Positions 1-8,062 of a DNA stretch of 33,237 bases are shown here, one piece after another (within the stretch, counting starts at the first letter, position 1; each line of letters opens with the position of its first letter). The position numbers and the translations under genes were made by a program. A model generated the notes under the pieces. It ran no database searches. It was given only the letters and a program-made list of their open reading frames with translations, and was not told the DNA's origin. This DNA is from Acidimicrobiales bacterium. GTDB lineage: Bacteria > Actinomycetota > Acidimicrobiia > Acidimicrobiales > JAKAVM01. The DNA is taken from the NCBI GenBank assembly GCA_027452005.1, contig DAIDHF010000030.1, positions 1-33,237 of the forward strand, read 5' to 3'.

Positions 1-1548
1 AAATACCCCACCATCTGAGCCGACCATCCAATAGCCTTTTCCATCTGGAGTTGGAGCCATGCCCACTACTGGTGACCCAAGCGGTACTCCATTCAATGAA
101 CCAAAGAATCCTGCGTCACCAAATGTGTAGATACTCCCATCTGAGGCAACCATCCAATATCCCTTAGAGTCGGGAGTAGAGGCAATGCCCACTACTGGTG
201 ACCCAATAGGTACTCCATTCATGGAACCATAGTTGCTAGCATCCCCGAATGGGTAAATGCTCCCATCGGCGCCAACCATCCAATATCCCTTTTCACCATA
301 TGTTCCTGAAATCCCAACTATAGGGCTAGTTAGTCTAGATCCATACATAGATCCAAAGTAGTTTGAAGTTCCAAAAGTAAATACTCCCCCACCGGACGAC
401 ACCTGTGTATATCCCCCATAACCAGATCCCAGTAAACCGACAACAGAACCGCTCATGCCAGAAAACCACGATTCTGCAACAACATTGTTTTGCGAACCAG
501 ACCCAGTGCCCACTGCAATACAAGCACTAGTAGAGGAACAACTCACATCGGATAGAAAAATTCCATTGGTATTTGAAGTATTGGTAAAACTTGATCCGTT
601 ATAAATGGATATCTCGTCACCTCCAACAAATACACAAAACTCTTCGGTTGCACACGATACGCTGGAAAAGAACGAATTCCCACTTCCAAGTGGGCTGGGA
701 ATTTCCGACCAGGAAAAGCCATCCCATACAATTTCGGGTGTCACTTGATTACGCGCACTAGTTATGCCCATACAGTAATTAGGACTCAAACACGTGAGAT
801 CACTTACGTCAAATTGATAAGGCAGACTCGGCTGGCTTATGGCTTGCCACGATGTCCCGTTCCATAATTCGATTTTGGACATTCCGTTTCCCGCTGCCAT
901 ACAAAACGTTTTCGATGTACATGATACCGTCCCGAGAAAGTATGGGGTCCCCTGTTGAACTCCTGGAATTGATATCCATGTACTTCCGTTCCATTCTTCG
1001 ATAAGAGAAGTTTGTAAACCCACCGCAATACAAAATATTTCCGAAGTGCATGATATCGCATTCAACGCTCCTGATGTACTCTGCGAAGAGCCGAGCGAGC
1101 CTGTTGCACTCCGCATCCAACCAGTATTTGGCTGCCAGATAAATGAAGCTGGAGTTTCTAGCATACCAAAATAACCAACTGCCATACACCAATTTTCAGT
1201 TGGACATGAGATACCAGTCAATGCTCCAACAAGGATTAGACTGCCGGTAATGGAGACATTTTCCCAGTAGATTCCGTTCCATTGCATAGCATCGGGTGAT
1301 ATGTAAGGCTCACTTGTATTTCCAACTGCCATGCAAAAATCCCAAGTCGGGCACGATACGCTGTAGCTACCGAGTCCTGGAATTAATTGTGGTGGGGTTG
1401 TTATCACGTCAAAGCTAGGGACTACACTTTGTGCTTGAGCAGACAAAGTGGGCACGGCGAATAAGGTAGTTGCAACCGTAAAACAACTACAAAAGAGAGC
1501 GACTGTCTTCGCAATTCGAAATAGCGATATTTTTTTAGGAAGTGGCAC
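1..1548 (-). CDS. Secreted repeat protein with Cys-pair and GYW-type repeats (3' end beyond window)
   Basis: The frame is open for 516 codons and runs off the left edge, so the C-terminus is missing. The GTG start at 1546-1548 directly follows an in-frame TAA and has an AAGGAG ribosome site 9 bases upstream. Residues 1-39 form a Sec signal peptide with a likely AQA cleavage site. The mature part has about seven repeats built on SC-x5-C followed by an AVG-like strand (for example SCPTWDFCMAVG), with WNG-x-x-W motifs between several of them. After these come repeats of the type GYWMV-x-SDG-x-(I/V)-(Y/F)-x-FGDA, each followed by GSMNG and SPVVGIA. The Cys-pair module recurs in the lipoprotein at 25360-26817 and the GYW module in the NHL protein at 26958-30089. 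It is exported; the function is unknown, and a surface or adhesion role is only inferred. Third codon positions are more A/T-rich than in the neighbouring manB-type operon. Confidence 0.85.
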   Translation of the reverse strand, partial: MPLPKKISLFRIAKTVALFCSCFTVATTLFAVPTLSAQAQSVVPSFDVITTPPQLIPGLGSYSVSCPTWDFCMAVGNTSEPYISPDAMQWNGIYWENVSITGSLILVGALTGISCPTENWCMAVGYFGMLETPASFIWQPNTGWMRSATGSLGSSQSTSGALNAISCTSEIFCIAVGLQTSLIEEWNGSTWISIPGVQQGTPYFLGTVSCTSKTFCMAAGNGMSKIELWNGTSWQAISQPSLPYQFDVSDLTCLSPNYCMGITSARNQVTPEIVWDGFSWSEIPSPLGSGNSFFSSVSCATEEFCVFVGGDEISIYNGSSFTNTSNTNGIFLSDVSCSSTSACIAVGTGSGSQNNVVAESWFSGMSGSVVGLLGSGYGGYTQVSSGGGVFTFGTSNYFGSMYGSRLTSPIVGISGTYGEKGYWMVGADGSIYPFGDASNYGSMNGVPIGSPVVGIASTPDSKGYWMVASDGSIYTFGDAGFFGSLNGVPLGSPVVGMAPTPDGKGYWMVGSDGGVF

Positions 1549-1626
1549 TTATCTGTACTCCTTCATAAAGCACAAAACCAAGGCACGGCGTTGACGCGAT
1601 TCAATTTGTCGGTCCACCCTCTATGT

Positions 1627-1651
1627 TGGTATATCGTCCTTCATGATACCA
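1627..1651. repeat. Short inverted repeat upstream of the left-edge gene
   Basis: TGGTAT (1627-1632) and ATACCA (1646-1651) form perfect 6-base arms around a 13-base spacer, about 80 bases upstream of the secreted-protein start. It could be an operator or debris from the adjacent insertion sequence. No convincing -35/-10 pair was found next to it. Confidence 0.25.
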
Positions 1652-1697
1652 TCGCCAGGTCTTGATTGGCAGAAATTTTTAAGAATTCCGTAGGCGT

Positions 1698-2050
1698 CTA
1701 GCTACGTTCCTTTGAGAATTTGATTAGGATCTTTCTCTGGTCAGCCGTAGCTAGGCTCCAGAACTCCTCAGGGCTTAGATACCGAAGGGAACTATGGGGC
1801 CGCCACTTGTTGTAGGTCTCTTGATCGTACTCGAGTAGTCTTAGGTACTTCTCAATTGTTGAGCATTTCAACCACTACTGTTTGCTCATGCTCTGTGGGT
1901 AAGAATTTCCCCTGGATATCTCCCTTGGCTTTGCTCTATCCATGGTCAAATCAGCAACGATAGTTTTGAGTTTAAAAGTTGTCTGACTGAAGTTCGTTTA
2001 GTTGCTTGGCATCATTTGTCTTCATGCCTGCGTACTGATTCTTACACTCT
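1698..2050 (-). pseudogene. Decayed IS3-family transposase (orfA end joined to orfB end)
   Basis: Read on the minus strand, 2036-1978 gives NQYAGMKTNDAKQLNELQSD, which matches the linker and leucine-zipper part of IS3-type OrfA proteins. After a frameshift near 1975 the reading continues as KTIVADLTMDRAKPREI, the typical OrfA C-terminal helix. A stop follows at 1875-1877. In the same frame 1874-1698 then encodes the extreme C-terminus of an IS3-type OrfB integrase (YNKWRPHSSLRYLSPEEF, ending KFSKERS and a TAG). The DDE catalytic core that should lie between is absent, so this is an internally deleted, frameshifted and inactive remnant. An 11-base word (CAGTACGCAGG on this strand) occurs twice, near 2030 and 2095, suggesting a small local duplication. 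The rest of 1549-2180 holds no recognisable gene. Confidence 0.75.
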
Positions 2051-2180
2051 TACTAATCTGCAAAAGTTAGTGCTTGTCTTCTTTCAATCTTACCTGCGTA
2101 CTGAATTGGTCATAGCAGCCAACTAAATCGCTAAGTACCCACATGGAGGTGACCCTGTTTTTGGGGAGCCGCTCATTCAA

Positions 2181-3221
2181 CTAGATTGGCTTGGCAAGTT
2201 CCTTTTTCAGGTCGACCAGTACCGGGATCGGACCCGGGTCTACCCCGTGGGTTTGAGCTAGTTCGAGTGAGACCAGATCACCAATAAAGATTAGATCAAA
2301 CAGTTGGGCTAGCTCGCCCTCGCCTTGAGCAAACACTTCGACTGATCCCGAGACGACTTCGTCCAAGATTGCCGTGACAAGATCTACTCGCCTGGCTATC
2401 TGGGGGTGCTCTTCTGGATTACGAAGGTTGACAAGTGTAATCAGTTGGCGGGTAACGTCTCCGAGCTGACCCCAGCCAGCCAGTTCGTTGTGACAGAGTT
2501 CTGGATATGTCGCCGTCCACGAGATCAGTTTGGCGTTCTCGTTGATCTGATTCTTCCATCTCAGTGCGGCCACCTGTCCAAGGGAGTCTGCCCCATAAAT
2601 AAGCGGTACTCCCTGCCCGATCTTGCCAGCAATCTCACTAACTAGTGACCGGTCTTGAGTTACCTCATCTCGCCTTGAGCTCAGTTGCTCAATACACAGC
2701 TCTATCCACCTAGATGACCCGGGGAATAGGCCCACCTTCTCCAGGACTACGAGAGGTGGGATGGCAATAGCCCCAATTGCCGCCCTGGGCTGAGGAATAC
2801 TATCGGGAATCGAGACAAAAGGAACCCCCCACTCACCTGCCAACTTTGCCAGCTCACCACCTGAGGCCATTACGACCAATTTGGCCCCGTCCTCGTATGC
2901 CTCAGTGGCCGCCTCAATGGTCTCCTCGGTGTTGCCGGAAAATGAGATCGCAAACACCAACGACGTGGAATCTACAAAAGCCGGTGCCCCGTAGTCTTTA
3001 GATACCACCACCGGAACTGGCATGGTCGGTCCAGCTGCTGCCACCATGACGTCGCCAGCCATAGCACTTCCCCCCATCCCCAACACGACCACGTTTTGAA
3101 TATCCTCATGGTCAGGAAGTCCTTGCACGTCTTTAGCTTGACGGGCGGCCAGTTCAATCTGTTCGGGCAAACTTAGAGTAACTCCGAGCATGTCCAGTGT
3201 GTCAAGGGCCAAACGCATCAT
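2181..3221 (-). CDS. SIS-domain phosphoglucose/phosphomannose isomerase-like protein
   Basis: A 346-residue protein with two SIS domains, of the bifunctional phosphoglucose/phosphomannose isomerase type. Recognisable elements are GMGGSAMAGD (residues 48-57), the sugar-phosphate loop SFSGNTEET (93-101), PQPRAAIG (143-150), NENAK with Glu229, and the HNE triad (244-246), where PGI/PMI enzymes keep catalytic Glu and His. Members interconvert fructose-6-phosphate with glucose-6- or mannose-6-phosphate. In many Actinobacteria the homologue sits beside manB and manA, as here beside the phosphomannomutase fusion. Two adjacent ATG codons are possible starts; the second (3216-3218) has better spacing from AGAGG. 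The upstream Trm112-like gene ends 48 bases away, so the genes probably share a transcript. Actual isomerase activity is not certain, because actinobacterial members of this cluster are poorly characterised. Confidence 0.85.
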   Translation of the reverse strand: MMRLALDTLDMLGVTLSLPEQIELAARQAKDVQGLPDHEDIQNVVVLGMGGSAMAGDVMVAAAGPTMPVPVVVSKDYGAPAFVDSTSLVFAISFSGNTEETIEAATEAYEDGAKLVVMASGGELAKLAGEWGVPFVSIPDSIPQPRAAIGAIAIPPLVVLEKVGLFPGSSRWIELCIEQLSSRRDEVTQDRSLVSEIAGKIGQGVPLIYGADSLGQVAALRWKNQINENAKLISWTATYPELCHNELAGWGQLGDVTRQLITLVNLRNPEEHPQIARRVDLVTAILDEVVSGSVEVFAQGEGELAQLFDLIFIGDLVSLELAQTHGVDPGPIPVLVDLKKELAKPI

Positions 3222-3269
3222 CGGGCCTCTAGAAAATGTAAGTTCAAGTTAGCCATATGACCTTATGAG

Positions 3270-3515
3270 TCAACTGGTCGGTTGCTCAAAGTTGAGACCG
3301 ATGGACTCCTCCTTGGCCTTTGAAAGCAACCGGTCATGTTCGGACTTGTCAATGTCGAGTGCACTATCAATGAGCATGATTGGGATCCCGTCTTGAATCT
3401 TGTAACCCTTTTGAAGGCGTGGATTATAGAGTAGGTTCTCATCCTCGAAGTAATACAGGGGACCTTTATCGATCGGGCAGGCCAGTATATCGAGAAGGCG
3501 GGCGTCTAGTGTCAA
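3270..3515 (-). CDS. Trm112-like small protein
   Basis: An 81-residue protein that fits the Trm112/YcaR-like family: a LLDILACPIDKGPL opening, the strand LLYNPRLQKGYKIQDG and the closing DGIPIMLIDSA. The zinc-ribbon pattern of classical members (CPxC plus a second Cys pair) is reduced to a single Cys, so zinc binding is unlikely. Actinobacteria often have this small gene between the phosphomannomutase gene and the SIS isomerase gene, which is the arrangement here. It begins 14 bases after the phosphomannomutase fusion stop and has GGAG 6 bases before the ATG, so it is probably co-transcribed. Trm112 proteins elsewhere activate methyltransferases; what this one does is unknown. Confidence 0.85.
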   Translation of the reverse strand: MTLDARLLDILACPIDKGPLYYFEDENLLYNPRLQKGYKIQDGIPIMLIDSALDIDKSEHDRLLSKAKEESIGLNFEQPTS

Positions 3516-3529
3516 GTTGGACTCCGTAG

Positions 3530-6500
3530 TTAGTGGGTTTTCTTACGTTGTAGTATATTACCTCGCTTAGTCCTACCCGGGTCTATTAGGTCAACAATGT
3601 AGGCCACGTGCTCCTCCAGTGAGCCTTGATCTGGAGCCTCCACGTTGAGCCTTAGAAGGGGCTCGGTATTTGACGGCCTCAAATTGAACCACCACGACCC
3701 TAGATCTACCGTCAGCCCGTCGAGTTCATCGAACTTTGCCTGGGGGTACTCTTCAGAAAAGTGTTCTCGGACAACTCGGATCGATGCTTGGGGGTCTTGT
3801 ACCTCGGTATTGATCTCCCCCGATGCCTTGTAGCGTTCAAAAGGAACTCTCAGCTCCGAGAGTGACTTTCCGGTCTTTCCCATCATTTCAAGAATTATCA
3901 GGGCCGTAATAATCCCAGAGTCGGCCCGGAAGTTATCTCGGTAGTAGTAGTGACCTGAGTGCTCTCCCCCAAACACCGCCCCCGTGTCGGCCATTATGGC
4001 CTTAATGTAGGAGTGTCCAACCTTTGTCCTCATTGGCGTCCCACCATTTTCAGAGATGATCTCGGCTACTGCCTTTGAGCAGATCAGATTGTGCAACACT
4101 ATAGATCCAGGATTTTTTTCCAACATGCTCTTTGCCACCATGGCGGTTGTTGTCGACCCAGACAGTGGCTCCCCGGTCTCGTCAACCAGAAACACCCGGT
4201 CCGCGTCCCCGTCAAAGGCCAGTCCTACGTCAGCCCGACGGCTTCGGACCATGTCTATTAGGTCGACCAGGTTTTCAGGCTGGATCGGGTCTGCCGGGTG
4301 GTTTGGAAAGTTTCCGTCTAGATCTGGATAAAGTACCTCGAGATCGGCCTCGATCTCCCTAAAGACAGCAGGTACTACAAGCCCTCCCATCCCGTTTGCC
4401 GTGTCTGCTATTACCTTGATTGATTTGAGACAGGAGAGGTCAACAAATGAACGGACATGGTTGCAGTAATCTTCCAAGACGTCCACGGTTATAAGTGACC
4501 CCTGCAGGGCCTTATGCTGGGTTCCCAAGGGGAGATCTCCTACCCCGTCTTGTCCTGGGGACTTCTTAGATTTACCTCTATTTTCGTCGGGACCTAAAAT
4601 CCCCTGGGAAATTCTCTTTATCTCTTCCAGCCCGGTATCAACTCCTATTGGGCTTGCCCCTGAAAGGCAGAACTTGATCCCGTTATAAGTGGCTGGATTG
4701 TGGGATGCCGTAAATATCGCACACGGAGCGTTAAGATGACCGGCTCCAAAGTATCCCATATCAGTCGAGGCCAGTCCCATGTCAACGACGTCTACCCCTT
4801 GAGAACGTACCCCGGATATAAAGGCCCCGGAAAGCTCTATACCCGACTCACGCATGTCGCGAGCAACAATGACCCGGTTGTCTCTTCCAAGATGTCCGTT
4901 TAGACGCAAGAATATGGAAAAACCAACTCCTATGGCCTTGCAGATTTCATAGTCCAGTTGGTCGGGAACGGTACCCCGAACATCGTAGGCCTTGAAGATC
5001 TTGTCCAGAACTCCCTGATTGGCTGAGTCGTGCCCAATGTTGGCACCAGAACCACCTATTTCCAGACCAGCACTGGGGTCAGTTGGCGAGTAATCGAAAA
5101 GTAACCTACTCAAGGTACCCTGACCTGCTTTCTTTGCCGGGCTTGGCACCGCGAGTTCTGGACGCCTCCAGAACACCACAACCAGAGCGAGCCCGAGCAA
5201 GGTCAAGAGCCATCCCAAGATGTCCGAGGTACTGTAGCCATAGGTCAGTTCAACATGTTTAGAGGTTGGGATGACGACCATGAGATTCGGTACTGCTCTA
5301 TAGGGCCCGGTGGCCCCATGTGCGTCCCAGTTGGGAAAGTACGACGTATGAACCAATACTGGAACCCCAGTCCTGTTTACGGAAAACGATATTGTATTTG
5401 AGGTCTGATGAATATCTGACACGACCACACTTGGTAAGGGTTTTGTCGGGTACAAGGCCTGAGTTATCTGCGGGGGTGGGATCTGGGCGGCAGTCGGACT
5501 CACGTCAATCGTCTGGACCCGGCTCTTTGTCCACGAGGCTGGACCACTATCGACTAACTCCCAGTTCCAGGCCGACGGGTTGATATACCACGCCATTGAC
5601 GCCCCAAGCCAACTGGTCTCAGAGGGTCCAACGTTGCTCATTATGACCGGTTGGTTAACCATAGGGGTTACCTCTTGAGAGTTAGCTATTAGAAAGACGT
5701 CCCAGGTATCGCTGTAAGCCGTGCCGTTGTAGGAGCCAGAGTAAGATTTTGTTTGGGCGACGAGTTGGAGATTGGGGTTAGCCAGGGCTTCTTGCTCGAC
5801 GTCCTTTGAAAATGCCAGGAAGTATTTCACCCCAAGCATCTGGAGATGCTCGATTCCCTCGGTGACGTTCATCCCGGCATATGGAATGTTTCGCATGGCC
5901 TCAGACGGTGAATCGGACAACTCGGCCTGGTTGATAAAATGATACGGAGTTGTAGCCGACGACTCAAAGAGAAGTCCTTCCATTGAATCTATACAACCTT
6001 GAGTCCAGTAAGGGAGAAGCATCAAGGCCATTGGGGTCCCGAACCGATTCTCGGAAGGGTCGTACTCCCACATTGTTCGCCCACATCCGTACTGTCTGCC
6101 TACCTTACCCATCATGGTCATTATTGCGTGATACTCCGGCCAAGCCGGTTGACCTTGGTAGCCAGTAAAGTTCCACTTGACCCAACCAGGTACGAAACTC
6201 TGGTTCGTCTTGGCCGTGGCCCCGGGGAAGGAACTGAAATAGCCTAACGGCAAGGAGGTATAGTACAAAAAGCCAAGTGTCAAAACGATTGCTCCAACAA
6301 TTGCCCCTGGGCGCCACGGCTTGCTCGGGTACCGGGCCAGAATTGACCGATTACTCACCGAGATCAGCTCGCCAGAGTCTCCGGAAGGCTCTCTTGGGTC
6401 ATCCTGGAGGGAAGTTGAGCTGGACTGTTCACGTTGGGGTGCAAATACCGGGGCCGTCTCCTCGGTAATGGGATTAGCAGAGCTATCACCGAGATCGTCG

Positions 6501-7966
6501 GTCTTCGACTCCCCCTCGACAACGTTGACAACTGACGTGTGGGCCTCATAAAAGGCAATTGGCTCATCGAGTGCAATTTTTTGTGTCGTGCCTAGACTCA
6601 GATCCAACTCACTATTGGCTGGGGCCTCTAACTTGGCATCTCCAACAGTAAACGTCGGTTCAAGTTGGCCACCGATCTCATGCCCATTGGATATCAGGTC
6701 GCTTGATTGTTGGACTCGTCCGTCCCCAGCCGCCGACAGGTCTGCGCCAAGCCACCACCAGGCGGCCCGCTTCCCAATGGTTGACCTGCGCCACAACTTG
6801 GCCACTAATGACGCACACTCGCCCAGGGCCACTCCACAAAGCAGATAGATGCCCAGGAACCAAAACGGAAGGGCCCTTGCGTTGTATACCGCGGAAGTCG
6901 GGGCCAAGATAAAGACCCCCGCAGACCCGGCGGTTACTACCCCTAATGCAACTCCCAACCTGTGAGGTCCTCCGGCCCCCCACCCGTTGCGTCTGATCTC
7001 AACAACCCACCGAGCCGTCGAGATCGCCATTCCTAAAACGGCAAGACCAAATAGATAGGCAAATGGAATACTCTCAACCGTTGACGCCGACGGGAACAGA
7101 CTCGTTGCATAGTTGGTCACCTTCTGCCAACCCATGTTTGTGGAGTAATTCAGCTCGGCGTAAAACGGCAGTAACCAGACACTTGCTACACAAAGCCCGA
7201 CTAACCCCGCCGAGATTGCCCACCAGATCCTTCGCACCCCGATCTGGGTCAACAAGAGAACTAACCCGACTGCCCCCACAAAAAAGGCCGGCAGAACGTG
7301 ACACATTGCCACCGCGGCAAACAGTAACGCACAAAGCCCCCGGTATCTTCCCGTATCAAGGCCTTTGACCATAAATCCGATCAGGATGAGCCCGATAGAG
7401 AGACTCAAGGCAAACGAGTACTCCCCGGCCATGGTTGACGCAATATTGCCCCCGTCAATAGTAAAGGACCTTTCAAACAGGAATGGAAGAGTTGCACCGG
7501 CCACCGCCACGGGAATCGGTGGATCCCATCCGGCGAGCTTGGCCATTATCCAGGCAGAAATCGGGGTCATCAAGAGACCGACTACCACGATTAACTTAAA
7601 GGCGACAGCGTAGTTGATAATAAAACTCAGTAACGCAATCAATAGAGATGGAAGGGGAAAGTAAAACGTAAAGATCGGAAAACCTGAGTACCACCCGGGG
7701 CTCCACCCGGTTATGCGACCTTGTGGAAGGAGGTAGTGCCGCATAAAGTACGGCAGGTAAACGTGCGCCCCCATGTCTCCCCCATCAGGTAAGTTCGTTG
7801 AGAAGATTAGATTTGGATGGAGTTGGGAGAACACCAGGCCAACAATTGCCAGCAAACATAGCGCCGTGACGATTCCGGAGGTCCCAGACGAGCGGACCCT
7901 AGACCAGACCTTGGCCAACACTAGCCCGAGAGACCCCTTTTGCTTATTTGCGTGAATACCGGACAT
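3530..7966 (-). CDS. GT-C-like polytopic membrane protein fused to phosphomannomutase/phosphoglucomutase
   Basis: One uninterrupted 1478-residue frame. Residues 1-932 form a multi-spanning membrane protein resembling the '6-pyruvoyl-tetrahydropterin synthase-related' family: after TM1 comes LPDGGDMGAHVYLPYF (Asp61, Asp64, His68), then many hydrophobic segments to residue 390. A 150-residue hydrophilic acidic/Ser-rich insert (about 400-553) follows, then a TM near 554-572, a large extracytoplasmic part and a final TM near 913-932 ending in WRR. After a 51-residue linker a complete alpha-D-phosphohexomutase starts at residue 987: KAYDVRG, phosphoserine loop TASHNPATYNG (Ser1088), metal loop DGDADR (1252-1257), sugar loop GEHSGH (1334-1339) and phosphate loop RPSNTEP (1430-1436). 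The mutase should interconvert mannose-6- and mannose-1-phosphate for GDP-mannose supply. No ATG lies at the junction; GTG or TTG codons in the linker lack good ribosome sites, so a true fusion is favoured. The start has only a weak ribosome site. Confidence 0.88.
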   Translation of the reverse strand: MSGIHANKQKGSLGLVLAKVWSRVRSSGTSGIVTALCLLAIVGLVFSQLHPNLIFSTNLPDGGDMGAHVYLPYFMRHYLLPQGRITGWSPGWYSGFPIFTFYFPLPSLLIALLSFIINYAVAFKLIVVVGLLMTPISAWIMAKLAGWDPPIPVAVAGATLPFLFERSFTIDGGNIASTMAGEYSFALSLSIGLILIGFMVKGLDTGRYRGLCALLFAAVAMCHVLPAFFVGAVGLVLLLTQIGVRRIWWAISAGLVGLCVASVWLLPFYAELNYSTNMGWQKVTNYATSLFPSASTVESIPFAYLFGLAVLGMAISTARWVVEIRRNGWGAGGPHRLGVALGVVTAGSAGVFILAPTSAVYNARALPFWFLGIYLLCGVALGECASLVAKLWRRSTIGKRAAWWWLGADLSAAGDGRVQQSSDLISNGHEIGGQLEPTFTVGDAKLEAPANSELDLSLGTTQKIALDEPIAFYEAHTSVVNVVEGESKTDDLGDSSANPITEETAPVFAPQREQSSSTSLQDDPREPSGDSGELISVSNRSILARYPSKPWRPGAIVGAIVLTLGFLYYTSLPLGYFSSFPGATAKTNQSFVPGWVKWNFTGYQGQPAWPEYHAIMTMMGKVGRQYGCGRTMWEYDPSENRFGTPMALMLLPYWTQGCIDSMEGLLFESSATTPYHFINQAELSDSPSEAMRNIPYAGMNVTEGIEHLQMLGVKYFLAFSKDVEQEALANPNLQLVAQTKSYSGSYNGTAYSDTWDVFLIANSQEVTPMVNQPVIMSNVGPSETSWLGASMAWYINPSAWNWELVDSGPASWTKSRVQTIDVSPTAAQIPPPQITQALYPTKPLPSVVVSDIHQTSNTISFSVNRTGVPVLVHTSYFPNWDAHGATGPYRAVPNLMVVIPTSKHVELTYGYSTSDILGWLLTLLGLALVVVFWRRPELAVPSPAKKAGQGTLSRLLFDYSPTDPSAGLEIGGSGANIGHDSANQGVLDKIFKAYDVRGTVPDQLDYEICKAIGVGFSIFLRLNGHLGRDNRVIVARDMRESGIELSGAFISGVRSQGVDVVDMGLASTDMGYFGAGHLNAPCAIFTASHNPATYNGIKFCLSGASPIGVDTGLEEIKRISQGILGPDENRGKSKKSPGQDGVGDLPLGTQHKALQGSLITVDVLEDYCNHVRSFVDLSCLKSIKVIADTANGMGGLVVPAVFREIEADLEVLYPDLDGNFPNHPADPIQPENLVDLIDMVRSRRADVGLAFDGDADRVFLVDETGEPLSGSTTTAMVAKSMLEKNPGSIVLHNLICSKAVAEIISENGGTPMRTKVGHSYIKAIMADTGAVFGGEHSGHYYYRDNFRADSGIITALIILEMMGKTGKSLSELRVPFERYKASGEINTEVQDPQASIRVVREHFSEEYPQAKFDELDGLTVDLGSWWFNLRPSNTEPLLRLNVEAPDQGSLEEHVAYIVDLIDPGRTKRGNILQRKKTH

Positions 7967-8062
7967 TCAACCAAAAATCATGCCACGAACCAGAGGGCAA
8001 AACTGACCAATCCCAATAGTTTTTGTTTTCTTCGATCAAGTCGGGGATTAGACATATCTTTC

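Noticed and set aside
809-1192. Minus-strand 127-codon frame and other short frames in 335-1192
   Set aside because: They are shadows of the long frame that runs from 1548 past the left edge, which has a signal peptide, repeats and a ribosome site.
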